Positions 1 to 7,685 of a stretch of DNA of 23,308 nt are shown here, piece by piece. Made by a program: the position numbers and the translations under genes. Every line of letters starts with the position of its first letter. The first letter of the stretch is position 1. The stretch comes from an uncultured Christensenella sp. (GTDB taxonomy: Bacteria > Bacillota > Clostridia > Christensenellales > UBA3700): assembly GCA_910583735.1 (NCBI GenBank), contig CAJTXS010000022.1, positions 1 through 23,308 on the forward strand. Reading direction: 5' to 3'. A model generated the notes under the pieces. The model did not search any database and had not been told where the DNA came from. It was given only the letters and a program-made list of their open reading frames with translations.

Positions 1-2
1 TA

Positions 3-617
3 CGCTTTACAAGCGGCTTATACTGCTGGGATAACGGCGACGGCACCACGTCTACAGACGACCTCGAGCTCACGGTTAAGATATCCAAGGCGCAGCTGCC
101 TTCGCAGTGGAATAGCGGCGCAGGGTTGCCTACCATATCCGTGCCCGAGAGCCTTACGGATTGCTTAAGCAACGACGCATTTAATTACACCTATACAGAT
201 GAGGACGGCAATACAGTTAGTAAGTCCGATATGGTTGCGGGCAAGACGTACAGCGTTAAGGCAACGCTCAAGCCCGAGTATGCGGCTAACTTCGAGTTCG
301 TAGACGCGAGCGGCGCGGTGCTGCCCGACGCAAGCGTGAGCACTTCTTACGAGTTCGACTACAGCGGAGAGAATAGCGGCGGCAATATAGACGCTTCCGA
401 GATAGAGAAGATGCTGCGCGAGCAAGCGGAGTGGTACAGGAAGCTGCTGTATATGTTCCTCGGTGTGCTGTCTGCAATCAGTCTTGTAATAATATTAATT
501 GTAATATTGGTGGGCTTTATTAACAAAAGAGTTAAGGCGGTAGGCGAGCAGCTTTCGACGCTCAATCGGAAATCCAATGTGCAAAGAGGAGATAAGCCAG
601 AGAGCGAGGACGAGTAA
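3..617 (+). CDS. C-terminal end of a large membrane-anchored surface protein (5' end outside window)
   Basis: The frame is open from the first bases to the TAA at 615-617, so the gene begins upstream of the window. The visible 204 residues contain an Ig/MBG-like beta-rich end (K-TYSVKATLKPEYAANFEF style repeat text), a short Gly/Ser/Asn linker, a charged helix (EIEKMLREQAEWYRKLL), one membrane segment of about 24 hydrophobic residues near 430-520 and a charged cytoplasmic tail ending ESEDE. There is no LPXTG sorting motif, so anchoring looks to be by the helix alone. The protein at 21316 has the same repeat style and may be a paralogue. Ligand or function cannot be told from this fragment. 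Confidence 0.85.
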   Translation, partial: RFTSGLYCWDNGDGTTSTDDLELTVKISKAQLPSQWNSGAGLPTISVPESLTDCLSNDAFNYTYTDEDGNTVSKSDMVAGKTYSVKATLKPEYAANFEFVDASGAVLPDASVSTSYEFDYSGENSGGNIDASEIEKMLREQAEWYRKLLYMFLGVLSAISLVIILIVILVGFINKRVKAVGEQLSTLNRKSNVQRGDKPESEDE

Positions 618-726
618 TATTGCTTACGCCGCGATATAGCTAAGATGTTGCGCTTTTGCGGCAGCAAGGCGGTAGATATCGAAACACTCCTAATAATATA
701 TACCGTATTGCATAAGTTAATAAAAG

Positions 727-764
727 ATCGGGACTGCTATGAGTTAACTCGTAACAGTCCCGAT
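727..764. terminator. Shared terminator hairpin between convergent genes
   Basis: A perfect 10-bp inverted repeat (ATCGGGACTG at 727-736, CAGTCCCGAT at 755-764) encloses the 10-bp palindrome GAGTTAACTC (741-750), so the stem nearly continues to the tip, with one wobble and one mismatch on either strand. On the minus strand it is followed by CTTTTATT, on the plus strand by TGTTATT. It lies between the surface gene ending at 617 and nagA ending at 817, so it probably serves both, with the better T-tract for nagA. The stretch 618-726 shows nothing else I can name. Confidence 0.75.
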
Positions 765-816
765 TGTTATTGATTATCGTAGGTCCTAAGCCCTATCTGA
801 CGCGCGGCGTCCCTGC

Positions 817-1974
817 TTATCGGCTTACTTTTACTCCGCCGAGGAATGTATCTATCACATTTAAGTCGCCGTCTAATATATTGATGTCGGCTATCATGCC
901 GTCGCAGATATCTCCGCGGTCGCATACGCCCGCAAGTTTAGCGGGATTGACGGTAGCCATCTTAAGGCAGTCCTCTGTCTTATATCCGTGCTGCTTAAGT
1001 CTGATTACCATCTCCGACACGGCGGTTACCGAGCCTGCGTAGGTGTTGGCGGCTGGCAGTACGGCTACGCCGTCCTCTATCCTTATCTGTTGGCGGCTTT
1101 CTCCGCTACCCAGATAATAGTCGCCTTCGCCCATGCCCGCTACAGAGAGCGAGTCGGATACAAGGCATATGCCGTCTGCGCCTTTCAATCTGTATATCAT
1201 GTCGAACAGCTTATCGGGTACGTGCCTGCCGTCGGCGATTACTTCGCACATCAGTCGCTCGTCGGTGAGCCCTACCTCGGTGAGACCGAGATGTTTCTTG
1301 GGCGTGGTCCTGCGCGAGGGACGGGAAGTGCAATTGTACATATGCGTGACCGACGACGCGCCCGCGTCGATGGCGGCATATATCTCGTCGTCTATGGCAT
1401 TGTCGTGTCCAAGCGATACTTGAATGCCCAGCTTCTTGCATTTTTCCGCAAGGTAGGGCGCGCCCGAAAGGTTGGGCGCAACGGTAATGCGGCTTACTGT
1501 ATCGCAATATCTGTCTATAAAGGCGGTATTATCCTTATCGGGATTAAGCAACTTGTCAAGCGGATGCGCTCCCGCAGAGCCCGCCGAGAGGAAAGGTCCC
1601 TCGAGATGCACTCCCGCTATGCGAGAGCGAGAGGAGCGGTATGCGCGTATGTTGTCGAGCGCCTTTTCTATATCGGCTATGTCCGCCGTCATGGTTGTGG
1701 GACAGAATGACGTCACGCCTTTGGATAAGTGATACTTGGATATAGTGTCCAGCGCCTCGACTGTAGGCTCCATGCAGTCTTTGCCCAGTCCGCCGTGAGT
1801 ATGGGGGTCGATATATCCCGCGCACGCGATATTGCCCGCGGCATCGTATATCTCGTCGGGAGACTTGACATCGTACTCGTTGCAGATTACTCCGTCTTTA
1901 ATCGTTATGCTTTCGCCGCGCTTCAGCGCTCCGCCGCGGAATACGGTCGCATTGATGATCTTAATCGTGCTCAC
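817..1974 (-). CDS. nagA: N-acetylglucosamine-6-phosphate deacetylase
   Basis: It removes the acetyl group from GlcNAc-6-phosphate to give glucosamine-6-phosphate, the committed cytoplasmic step of amino-sugar catabolism. The 385 residues match the family length. Visible marks: metal-binding start of the amidohydrolase barrel GYIDPHTHGG (H58, H60), HLEGPF (residues 123-128, metal Glu), H190 in SLGHDNA, H211 in VTHMYN, ADGRHV (248-252) and the catalytic Asp in LVSDSL (D274). I chose the GTG at 1974: GGAGGT (plus 1986-1991) lies upstream inside the preceding gene. The first 14 bases overlap the end of the GH20 gene, implying translational coupling. No nagB or sugar kinase for GlcNAc-6-P is in the window. 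Confidence 0.95.
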   Translation of the reverse strand: MSTIKIINATVFRGGALKRGESITIKDGVICNEYDVKSPDEIYDAAGNIACAGYIDPHTHGGLGKDCMEPTVEALDTISKYHLSKGVTSFCPTTMTADIADIEKALDNIRAYRSSRSRIAGVHLEGPFLSAGSAGAHPLDKLLNPDKDNTAFIDRYCDTVSRITVAPNLSGAPYLAEKCKKLGIQVSLGHDNAIDDEIYAAIDAGASSVTHMYNCTSRPSRRTTPKKHLGLTEVGLTDERLMCEVIADGRHVPDKLFDMIYRLKGADGICLVSDSLSVAGMGEGDYYLGSGESRQQIRIEDGVAVLPAANTYAGSVTAVSEMVIRLKQHGYKTEDCLKMATVNPAKLAGVCDRGDICDGMIADINILDGDLNVIDTFLGGVKVSR

Positions 1975-3541
1975 GGTTGTTTCTTACCTCCACGTTCTTG
2001 TCGTTGAGATTGTAGTAATACAGTCTCTTATAGCGGTTGATTATCCCGCTCGGCATAGATACTCCGTCCTCGGCGTAACCTATGCCGTTGTCGGACAACA
2101 TTCTCTTATATTTAGGCAAGCGCGCCTTAAAGGACTTAAAGCTCTTAAAGGCAGGCTCGCTCCAGCACGCCTCGGCAAGCACAGCCATGCGCGGGTATAG
2201 ACACATATCGAATTTCTCTTTATCGCTTATCCATTCGGTCCATAGGGCGGCTTCCATGCCCATTATCTTGCCTCGCAGATAGCGGCAGCCCTTGATGTCC
2301 TTATCGGGATCGTACTCGTAAGTCTTCTTAAGCGGCGTCTGGCAATACGGCGCGTCGAAGGACAGATACTGCGGACGCGATACGATGAAACTCCTGCCCA
2401 TGCGCAATTGCAGCGGTATACTCTTATCGTCCTTTGGAGACATATATTTGCCGATTACGTCGTAGGAAGTGTTCTCGTCCGTGGAACTGTTGCAGCATAT
2501 CATTCTGCGTCCTTTTGCCTTAAGCCTTGCGGACAGATAGTTGATAAAATACCGTTTAAGAGCGTCTGCGTCCGCTATGTCGCTCTCTGCCATGAATTGC
2601 TTGCAGCGCTCGCATTCCGCCCATATAGCGGTGTTGACGTCTGCGCCGCCTATTCCGATGTAAGGAGAGGGGAAGAGCGCGCATATTTCGTCAAGCAGGG
2701 CGAATACGAATTCGTAAGCCGCCTTGTCTCCCGCGCAGAGCAGCGTGTCTTTACGACCGAACGACGTAGCAACGGGCACGCTCTCGGTATTGCAGAAGTA
2801 TTGCGGATACGCCGCCGCCATAGCGGTGGTGTGCGCGGGCAATTCTATATGCGGCACAATCAATATGTTGTGCCGTCGGGCTTTCTCCACTATCTCTTTG
2901 ATATCTTGGAATGTGTAATATCCCTCGTGTCCCGTGCCTTCGTACAGATTGGAGTTCTCTCCGCCTATCTGCGTATCGCTGCGCTTGCTGCCTATCTCGT
3001 GCAGCAGAGGAAATGCCTTGCTCTCCAGTCTGTAGCCCTGATCGTCGGACAGATGCCAGTGCAACACATTCAATTTGTTAATGCACATCATGTCTATCAG
3101 CTTAAGCACGGTGTCCTTTCCGAAGAAGTGCCTTGCCTCGTCGAGCATTATTCCGCGCCATCTGAAGCGTGGCTTGTCCGCGATATAGAAGCAATCTATA
3201 GGCGTGGGCGAGTGATGGAAGGAGTGCAACTCGAGCATCATATACAGCGTGCCTACGGCGTACAGCAGTCCCGCGCGCTTGCTCGCTTTGATCTCCAGCT
3301 TGCTCGGCGAGCAGTCTATCACGTATTCCTCCTGTCCCAGATACGTGACTTCGCTCAGCTCGATTAATCTGTCCGAGTTGTCCGTAATGTTGACGGAAGT
3401 GTAGGAAGAGCGTATCATCCCCGCGAGCTTCTCCGCCGCTTGGGCGTAGCGTGCGGACGACTTTACGGTAATGTCGCCTCCGAGTAGGAATTGACCTTGC
3501 TTTTTTTGAAACTTATTCGGTTGTGGTATTATACCGTTCAT
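1961..3541 (-). CDS. GH20 beta-N-acetylhexosaminidase-like protein with altered active site
   Basis: 526 residues with the GH20 layout: an N-terminal small domain (about 1-120), then the barrel starting at RWRGIMLDEARHFF (127-140), LNVLHWHLSDDQGYRLE (157-173), and a conserved end with WTEW and YPRMAVLAEACWSEP. Canonical members cleave terminal GlcNAc/GalNAc by substrate-assisted catalysis using an Asp-Glu pair in H-x-GGDE. Here that site reads IGIGGADV, giving Ala300-Asp301; the usual GWNE and YLDY text is also replaced (RMICCNSS, QYLSFD). The fold is clear but normal catalysis is doubtful. There is no signal peptide, so it is cytoplasmic. It is first gene of an operon with nagA, and its ATG has GAGGA/GAGG just upstream. 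Confidence 0.85.
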   Translation of the reverse strand: MNGIIPQPNKFQKKQGQFLLGGDITVKSSARYAQAAEKLAGMIRSSYTSVNITDNSDRLIELSEVTYLGQEEYVIDCSPSKLEIKASKRAGLLYAVGTLYMMLELHSFHHSPTPIDCFYIADKPRFRWRGIMLDEARHFFGKDTVLKLIDMMCINKLNVLHWHLSDDQGYRLESKAFPLLHEIGSKRSDTQIGGENSNLYEGTGHEGYYTFQDIKEIVEKARRHNILIVPHIELPAHTTAMAAAYPQYFCNTESVPVATSFGRKDTLLCAGDKAAYEFVFALLDEICALFPSPYIGIGGADVNTAIWAECERCKQFMAESDIADADALKRYFINYLSARLKAKGRRMICCNSSTDENTSYDVIGKYMSPKDDKSIPLQLRMGRSFIVSRPQYLSFDAPYCQTPLKKTYEYDPDKDIKGCRYLRGKIMGMEAALWTEWISDKEKFDMCLYPRMAVLAEACWSEPAFKSFKSFKARLPKYKRMLSDNGIGYAEDGVSMPSGIINRYKRLYYYNLNDKNVEVRNNREHD

Positions 3542-3562
3542 ATCCTCGTCCTCGCTGCATTA

Positions 3563-3592
3563 ATTATATGCTCTGTACTCGCGCGCTGTCAA
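3563..3592 (-). promoter_or_regulatory. Near-consensus promoter for the GH20-nagA operon
   Basis: Read leftward, TTGACA (plus 3587-3592) and TATAAT (plus 3563-3568) are both perfect sigma-70/SigA consensus boxes, separated by 18 bases. Transcription would start a few bases before the GH20 start codon region at 3541, leaving a short leader with GAGGACGAGG as ribosome binding site. Such a strong core promoter on a catabolic operon suggests either steady expression or control by a repressor, but I see no certain operator. Confidence 0.8.
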
Positions 3593-3709
3593 GACGTACG
3601 CGCGTTGTATCGTGTGACGAAAGTTAAAGATGCGCGCTTAATAGATACAACCGATAATTATTTTTATCGCTTTTTGAGCGAGGCGTCGGCACATCATAGT
3701 AAAATCTAC

Positions 3710-3738
3710 TTTACAATCATATATATTTATAGTAAAAT
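3710..3738 (+). promoter_or_regulatory. Promoter for the surface protein / glycan run
   Basis: TTTACA (3710-3715) and TAAAAT (3733-3738) are separated by 17 bases, about 48 bases before the ATG at 3786, which has GAGGTG upstream. The ten bases ATAGTAAAAT occur twice, at 3696-3705 and 3729-3738, so a second -10-like box lies 33 bases upstream, without a good -35. The region 3542-3785 thus holds two divergent promoters and no coding sequence I can support. Confidence 0.65.
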
Positions 3739-3785
3739 GAATCGAGCAGTTAGGCTGTTCAGCTAAAATTATAAGAGGTGAAGTT

Positions 3786-5555
3786 ATGAAGAAAAAGTTT
3801 GCTTTATCCACCGTGATAGCGCTCGCTCTTATCTTTGTCATGGCGTTCTCCGTATGCGGTATGGCTATCGCTGAAGGAAGTCCCATTGACACACTTAAGA
3901 ATGCGGACTTTAAGTATCTCGGCGGATACACCGCCGTAGGCGATGTAGTGTTCGGCTACAAGAAGGATGCCGCCGGCAATGCTACGCAGGATAGGTACAC
4001 GGCTGCCGACCTTAAAAACGTCAAGCAGATGTACGACAACGGCGCGTCTTTCGTTGAAATTTTCAATGCCATCAGCGCTAACTACGAGATGGTTATGAAT
4101 AAGGCTCAGATGACCACTACCTTGAGCGACATCGATATCACGATGAAGGACAAGAAGATGCCCACCACTCTGGTAAAAGGCAAGCAGATGACCGTCAACC
4201 AGATCTCCACTTGGGCTACCGTAGACACCGAGAATGAGAGCTGGACGAGGACTATAAGCGGAATGATGAACCTCAATACTCTCCCCGACGGCATACTCAA
4301 CTTCTTCGGTTATTGGTACAGAAGCTATACCAACAGAGAGGATAATTACTTCCAGGACCAGAAGGGTAGAGACGGCAAGGGCGTCAGAGATATGTCTTTC
4401 GATCAGGACACTCTCGGCGGCGTAGACTGCGTGTGGACCGGCACTCCCGAGAAGACTCCTCTCAGCGACGTTACCAGAGTAAATAAGACTTTCAATTACG
4501 CGACCGACCTCGATTTCGTTTCCAATCCCGCCGAGGTCAATATATCCGGTGTAAAGGTTGAGTTCGATAAATACGACTTGGATAAGAACGGTAATGAGAT
4601 CGGTGAGAACTGGAAATATAAGAGACCTTCCAACTTCGTAGGCGGAGTAAGAAAAGACGAGAACTATAAAGTTATAAAGATCACATACGATACAGTAGAC
4701 GGCAACGGCGCCAAGGCAGAGCCCGAGTACGATTATCTCGTATGGGACGAGGTAGAGGAGAGCTACAAGATATACGTCGAAGACGGTCACGGAGTATGCA
4801 TACCCGAGAGACACACCGGTATATCCAACTTCGTCATCACTAACGAAACTATCGATAACGACGCTTGCACTTTCGAAGAGAAGACCGACAGCGCCAGCGG
4901 AAAGAAGTATTACAAGATTTCGCTTAAGCTCAAGGCAGGCGGTTCGGACAGCATCTATAAGACGATAGACGACGTATGCTGGGGCGAGTTCAAGAATATG
5001 CAGGGCGGCACCAAGGGAACCGTTGACTTCTCCGCAGATTATACTTATTTCGACGACGATATAACTTTGGAACTCAACGTATGGGACAACGGTCTTATCA
5101 AAGAGTTCTACCGCAGCTATAAGTTCAGCACCGGCGAAGACGGCGTAGGCGATCAGGGCTTGTGCTACGTGCTCGGCGGATCTACCGGCTGGGCTGACGT
5201 TACCAACACGCAGAGACAGGTATATGCATACGATGCTAAGGCGATGTCCTTTGCGGCTCCTCTTACCAAGGGTTCGCTCACTACTCTCGGACTTGCGCTT
5301 GCTATAGCGATACCTCTGCTTGTAGTAATCATTGCCGTAATAGTTACCCTCGTAATCCTTGCGAAGAAGGGTATAATCGGCAAGAAAGCTAAGGCTAAGA
5401 AGGCTGCTAAGGCTGCCGAAGACAACGGCGTTGTCGATGCAGAGCAGACCGATGTTACGGCAGACAGCGCTCCCGCGGCGGAAGCAGAGAGTTTCCCTCC
5501 CGCAGAAGAGACAGATAAGGCAACAGACAATTCCGAAGATACTCCAAAGGAGTAA
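3786..5555 (+). CDS. Exported protein with C-terminal membrane anchor, unknown function
   Basis: I do not recognise the family. The 589 residues begin with a signal peptide (MKKK then about 20 hydrophobic residues, likely cut after AIA at residue 29). A 470-residue outer region follows, rich in Asp, Lys, Tyr and Trp with no obvious repeats. A single membrane helix lies near residues 500-525 (LALAIAIPLLVVIIAVIVTL), followed by a Lys/Ala-rich stretch (GKKAKAKKAAKAAED) and an acidic Glu/Asp/Pro tail to the end. There is no LPXTG. It is the first gene after the promoter at 3710-3738, and the next gene starts 10 bases after its stop, so it heads the amino-sugar and glycan run. A surface-binding or glycan-handling role is only a guess. 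Confidence 0.85.
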   Translation: MKKKFALSTVIALALIFVMAFSVCGMAIAEGSPIDTLKNADFKYLGGYTAVGDVVFGYKKDAAGNATQDRYTAADLKNVKQMYDNGASFVEIFNAISANYEMVMNKAQMTTTLSDIDITMKDKKMPTTLVKGKQMTVNQISTWATVDTENESWTRTISGMMNLNTLPDGILNFFGYWYRSYTNREDNYFQDQKGRDGKGVRDMSFDQDTLGGVDCVWTGTPEKTPLSDVTRVNKTFNYATDLDFVSNPAEVNISGVKVEFDKYDLDKNGNEIGENWKYKRPSNFVGGVRKDENYKVIKITYDTVDGNGAKAEPEYDYLVWDEVEESYKIYVEDGHGVCIPERHTGISNFVITNETIDNDACTFEEKTDSASGKKYYKISLKLKAGGSDSIYKTIDDVCWGEFKNMQGGTKGTVDFSADYTYFDDDITLELNVWDNGLIKEFYRSYKFSTGEDGVGDQGLCYVLGGSTGWADVTNTQRQVYAYDAKAMSFAAPLTKGSLTTLGLALAIAIPLLVVIIAVIVTLVILAKKGIIGKKAKAKKAAKAAEDNGVVDAEQTDVTADSAPAAEAESFPPAEETDKATDNSEDTPKE

Positions 5556-5565
5556 AGATAAATAA

Positions 5566-6657
5566 ATGACTTTATCAAAAATAGCGGGGCAGTTCTCCTT
5601 TAAGGGGGATTGCCTCGATATAAAACCGTTCGGCAACGGACATATTAACGACACTTATGTCGCCCTCTGCAGTACGTCGGAGGGTGATGTGCGTTATATT
5701 TTGCAAAGGCTTAACAGTCGCGTATTTCCCAACCCCATACAGCTTATGGACAATATGGTGGCTGTTACCGAATTTCTACGGAAAAAGATATTGGCAGACG
5801 GCGGCGATCCCGACAGAGAGTGTCTTTGTTTAGTTCGCACGCTCGATGGCAAAAATTATTACGTAGACGATAATTCGGATGTGTGGCGCGCCACTAAGTT
5901 TATCGAGAATACTCAGACTTATCTCGTTGCGGAAGATAGGGAGATGTTCGCAGACGCGGGCAGAGCGTTCGGACAGATGCTGTCGCGTCTTGCCGATTTC
6001 GACGCGTCAAAGCTGCATGACGTCATACCCAACTTCCACAATACGATGTCGCGTTACGACGCGTTGCATAAGGCTGCAAAGGCCGATAAACTCGGCAGAC
6101 TGGAGGGCGCGAGAGAAGAGTTTAATTTCGCTGTAGAGCACTCCTATCTTTGCCCTGTCATAGTAGACGCGCTGGGTTGCGGAGCAATCCCTCTTCGCGT
6201 GACGCACAACGATACCAAGCTCAACAACGTGCTTATCGACAGCTCAACAAAGCGCGCGGTGTGCGTAATCGACTTGGATACCGTGATGTCCGGCTCTTTG
6301 CTCTATGATTTCGGCGACGCTATACGCGTAGGTTGCTCTACGGCGGAGGAAGACGAGCGCGACCTTACCAAGGTGGACTTCGATATAGACAACTTCGACG
6401 CTTTCACGCGCGGTTATATATCGGGCGCGGGCTCGAGCATTACTCATGAGGAAGCCGAGCTTATGCCCATATCCGCAGTCATCTTGACTTACGAGTGCGG
6501 CATGAGATTCCTTACGGATTATCTTGACGGAGACAATTACTTCAAGACGGCGTATCCCGAGCATAATTTAGTGCGTTGCAGGACACAGTTCAAGCAAGCG
6601 CGTCTTATGTTGGATCGCATCGAGGAGATGAAAAATATAGTTCACAAATACTCTTAG
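5566..6657 (+). CDS. nahK: N-acetylhexosamine 1-kinase (NahK/LnpB type)
   Basis: It is predicted to phosphorylate GlcNAc or GalNAc at the anomeric carbon with ATP, the salvage entry to UDP-HexNAc, in the cytoplasm. The 363 residues match the family along their length from memory of the Bifidobacterium LnpB sequence: PFGNGHINDTY near 21-31, YILQRLNSRVFPNP, RATKFIENT, the catalytic loop RVTHNDTKLNN (about 209-219), the metal-binding IDLDTVMSGSLLYDFGD (about 234-250) and ECGMRFLTDYL...YPEHNLVRCRTQ at the end. It belongs to the APH/choline kinase fold. It directly precedes galE, as in the bifidobacterial lacto-N-biose operon, but no GH112 phosphorylase or galT is visible here. The AAAGGAG near 5547 could serve the ATG at 5566. 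Confidence 0.9.
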   Translation: MTLSKIAGQFSFKGDCLDIKPFGNGHINDTYVALCSTSEGDVRYILQRLNSRVFPNPIQLMDNMVAVTEFLRKKILADGGDPDRECLCLVRTLDGKNYYVDDNSDVWRATKFIENTQTYLVAEDREMFADAGRAFGQMLSRLADFDASKLHDVIPNFHNTMSRYDALHKAAKADKLGRLEGAREEFNFAVEHSYLCPVIVDALGCGAIPLRVTHNDTKLNNVLIDSSTKRAVCVIDLDTVMSGSLLYDFGDAIRVGCSTAEEDERDLTKVDFDIDNFDAFTRGYISGAGSSITHEEAELMPISAVILTYECGMRFLTDYLDGDNYFKTAYPEHNLVRCRTQFKQARLMLDRIEEMKNIVHKYS

Positions 6658-6669
6658 GAGGTAACATTA

Positions 6670-7683
6670 ATGAGCGTTTTGGTGACCGGCGGCGCCGGAT
6701 ACATAGGCAGTCATACCGTAATAGACTTGGTCAATAACGGCTTCGAGCCCGTTATTGCCGACAACCTTTGCAACAGCAAGATGGAGGCTGTGAGACGGGT
6801 TCGTAAACTCTGCGGCAAGGATGTCAAGTTTTACGAGTACGATCTATGCGATATAGATAAGGTAAGAGATATATTCGAGAAGGAAGATATCGATTGCGTC
6901 ATACATTTTGCGGGGCTTAAGGCAGTGGGCGAGTCGTGCAGGCTGCCGCTGGAATATTACCGCAACAATCTTATCAATACGCTTAACCTTCTACAGGTAA
7001 TGAAGGAAAAGGGCGTGCGTAATTTCGTATTCTCTTCTTCCGCGACGGTATACGGTCAGCCTAAGAGCGTGCCGATTAAGGAAGATTTCGAGCTTTCCGT
7101 TACCAATCCTTACGGCAGAACCAAGCTCATGATAGAGGATATGCTGCGCGACCTTTACAAGGCGGACAGCAGTTGGAATATTGCGTTGTTGAGATACTTC
7201 AACCCCATAGGAGCGCACAAGAGCGGCACTATAGGCGAAGATCCCAACGGTATACCCAACAACCTCATGCCGTATATTACTCAAGTCGCCATCGGTAAGC
7301 TTAAAGAGCTGTCCGTATTCGGCAACGATTATCCCACTCCCGACGGTACGGGCGTGCGCGACTATATACACGTGCTCGACTTGGCGCATGCTCATGCGCT
7401 CGCGGTCAAGAAGCTTGCTACCGCCCCCGGTCTTGTCACTTACAATCTCGGCACGGGCAACGGTTACAGCGTGCTCGATATAGTCAAGGCGTTCGAGAAG
7501 GCGAGCGGCAGAGCCGTGCCTTACAAGATAGTCGGCAGACGCAGCGGAGATATTGCAGAGTGCTATGCCGACGCTTCGCTTGCCAAGAAGGAAATGGGAT
7601 TCGAATGCGCATACGGATTAAAGGATATGTGCGAGGACAGTTGGCGTTGGCAGAGCAATAATCCCGACGGTTACGGAGACTGA
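6670..7683 (+). CDS. galE: UDP-glucose/UDP-GlcNAc 4-epimerase
   Basis: It interconverts UDP-Glc/UDP-Gal, and probably UDP-GlcNAc/UDP-GalNAc, using bound NAD. The 337 residues are full length: the NAD loop GGAGYIGSH (7-15), FAGLKAVGES, the catalytic region SSSATVYG with YGRTK (Tyr near 147), and the C-terminal RRSGDIAECYADAS. The position that is Tyr299 in E. coli GalE and Cys307 in the human enzyme is Cys298 here; a small residue there is known to let the enzyme accept N-acetylated substrates. AGGAGG (6656-6661) overlaps the nahK stop and fixes the ATG at 6670. Pairing with nahK suggests NahK-derived HexNAc-1-P is fed into UDP-sugars that this enzyme balances. Confidence 0.95.
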   Translation: MSVLVTGGAGYIGSHTVIDLVNNGFEPVIADNLCNSKMEAVRRVRKLCGKDVKFYEYDLCDIDKVRDIFEKEDIDCVIHFAGLKAVGESCRLPLEYYRNNLINTLNLLQVMKEKGVRNFVFSSSATVYGQPKSVPIKEDFELSVTNPYGRTKLMIEDMLRDLYKADSSWNIALLRYFNPIGAHKSGTIGEDPNGIPNNLMPYITQVAIGKLKELSVFGNDYPTPDGTGVRDYIHVLDLAHAHALAVKKLATAPGLVTYNLGTGNGYSVLDIVKAFEKASGRAVPYKIVGRRSGDIAECYADASLAKKEMGFECAYGLKDMCEDSWRWQSNNPDGYGD

Positions 7684-7685
7684 AA

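Noticed and set aside
618..726. Possible hairpin just after the first gene (around TTGCGCTTTTGCGG)
   Set aside because: The stem is only a few pairs and has no T-tract; the hairpin at 727-764 is far better.
3804..5654. Long leftward open frame of 616 codons opposite the surface protein gene
   Set aside because: It is an antisense shadow: the rightward frame has a signal peptide, ribosome binding site and sensible composition, whereas this one is Leu/Val/Ser-rich nonsense with no start signal.
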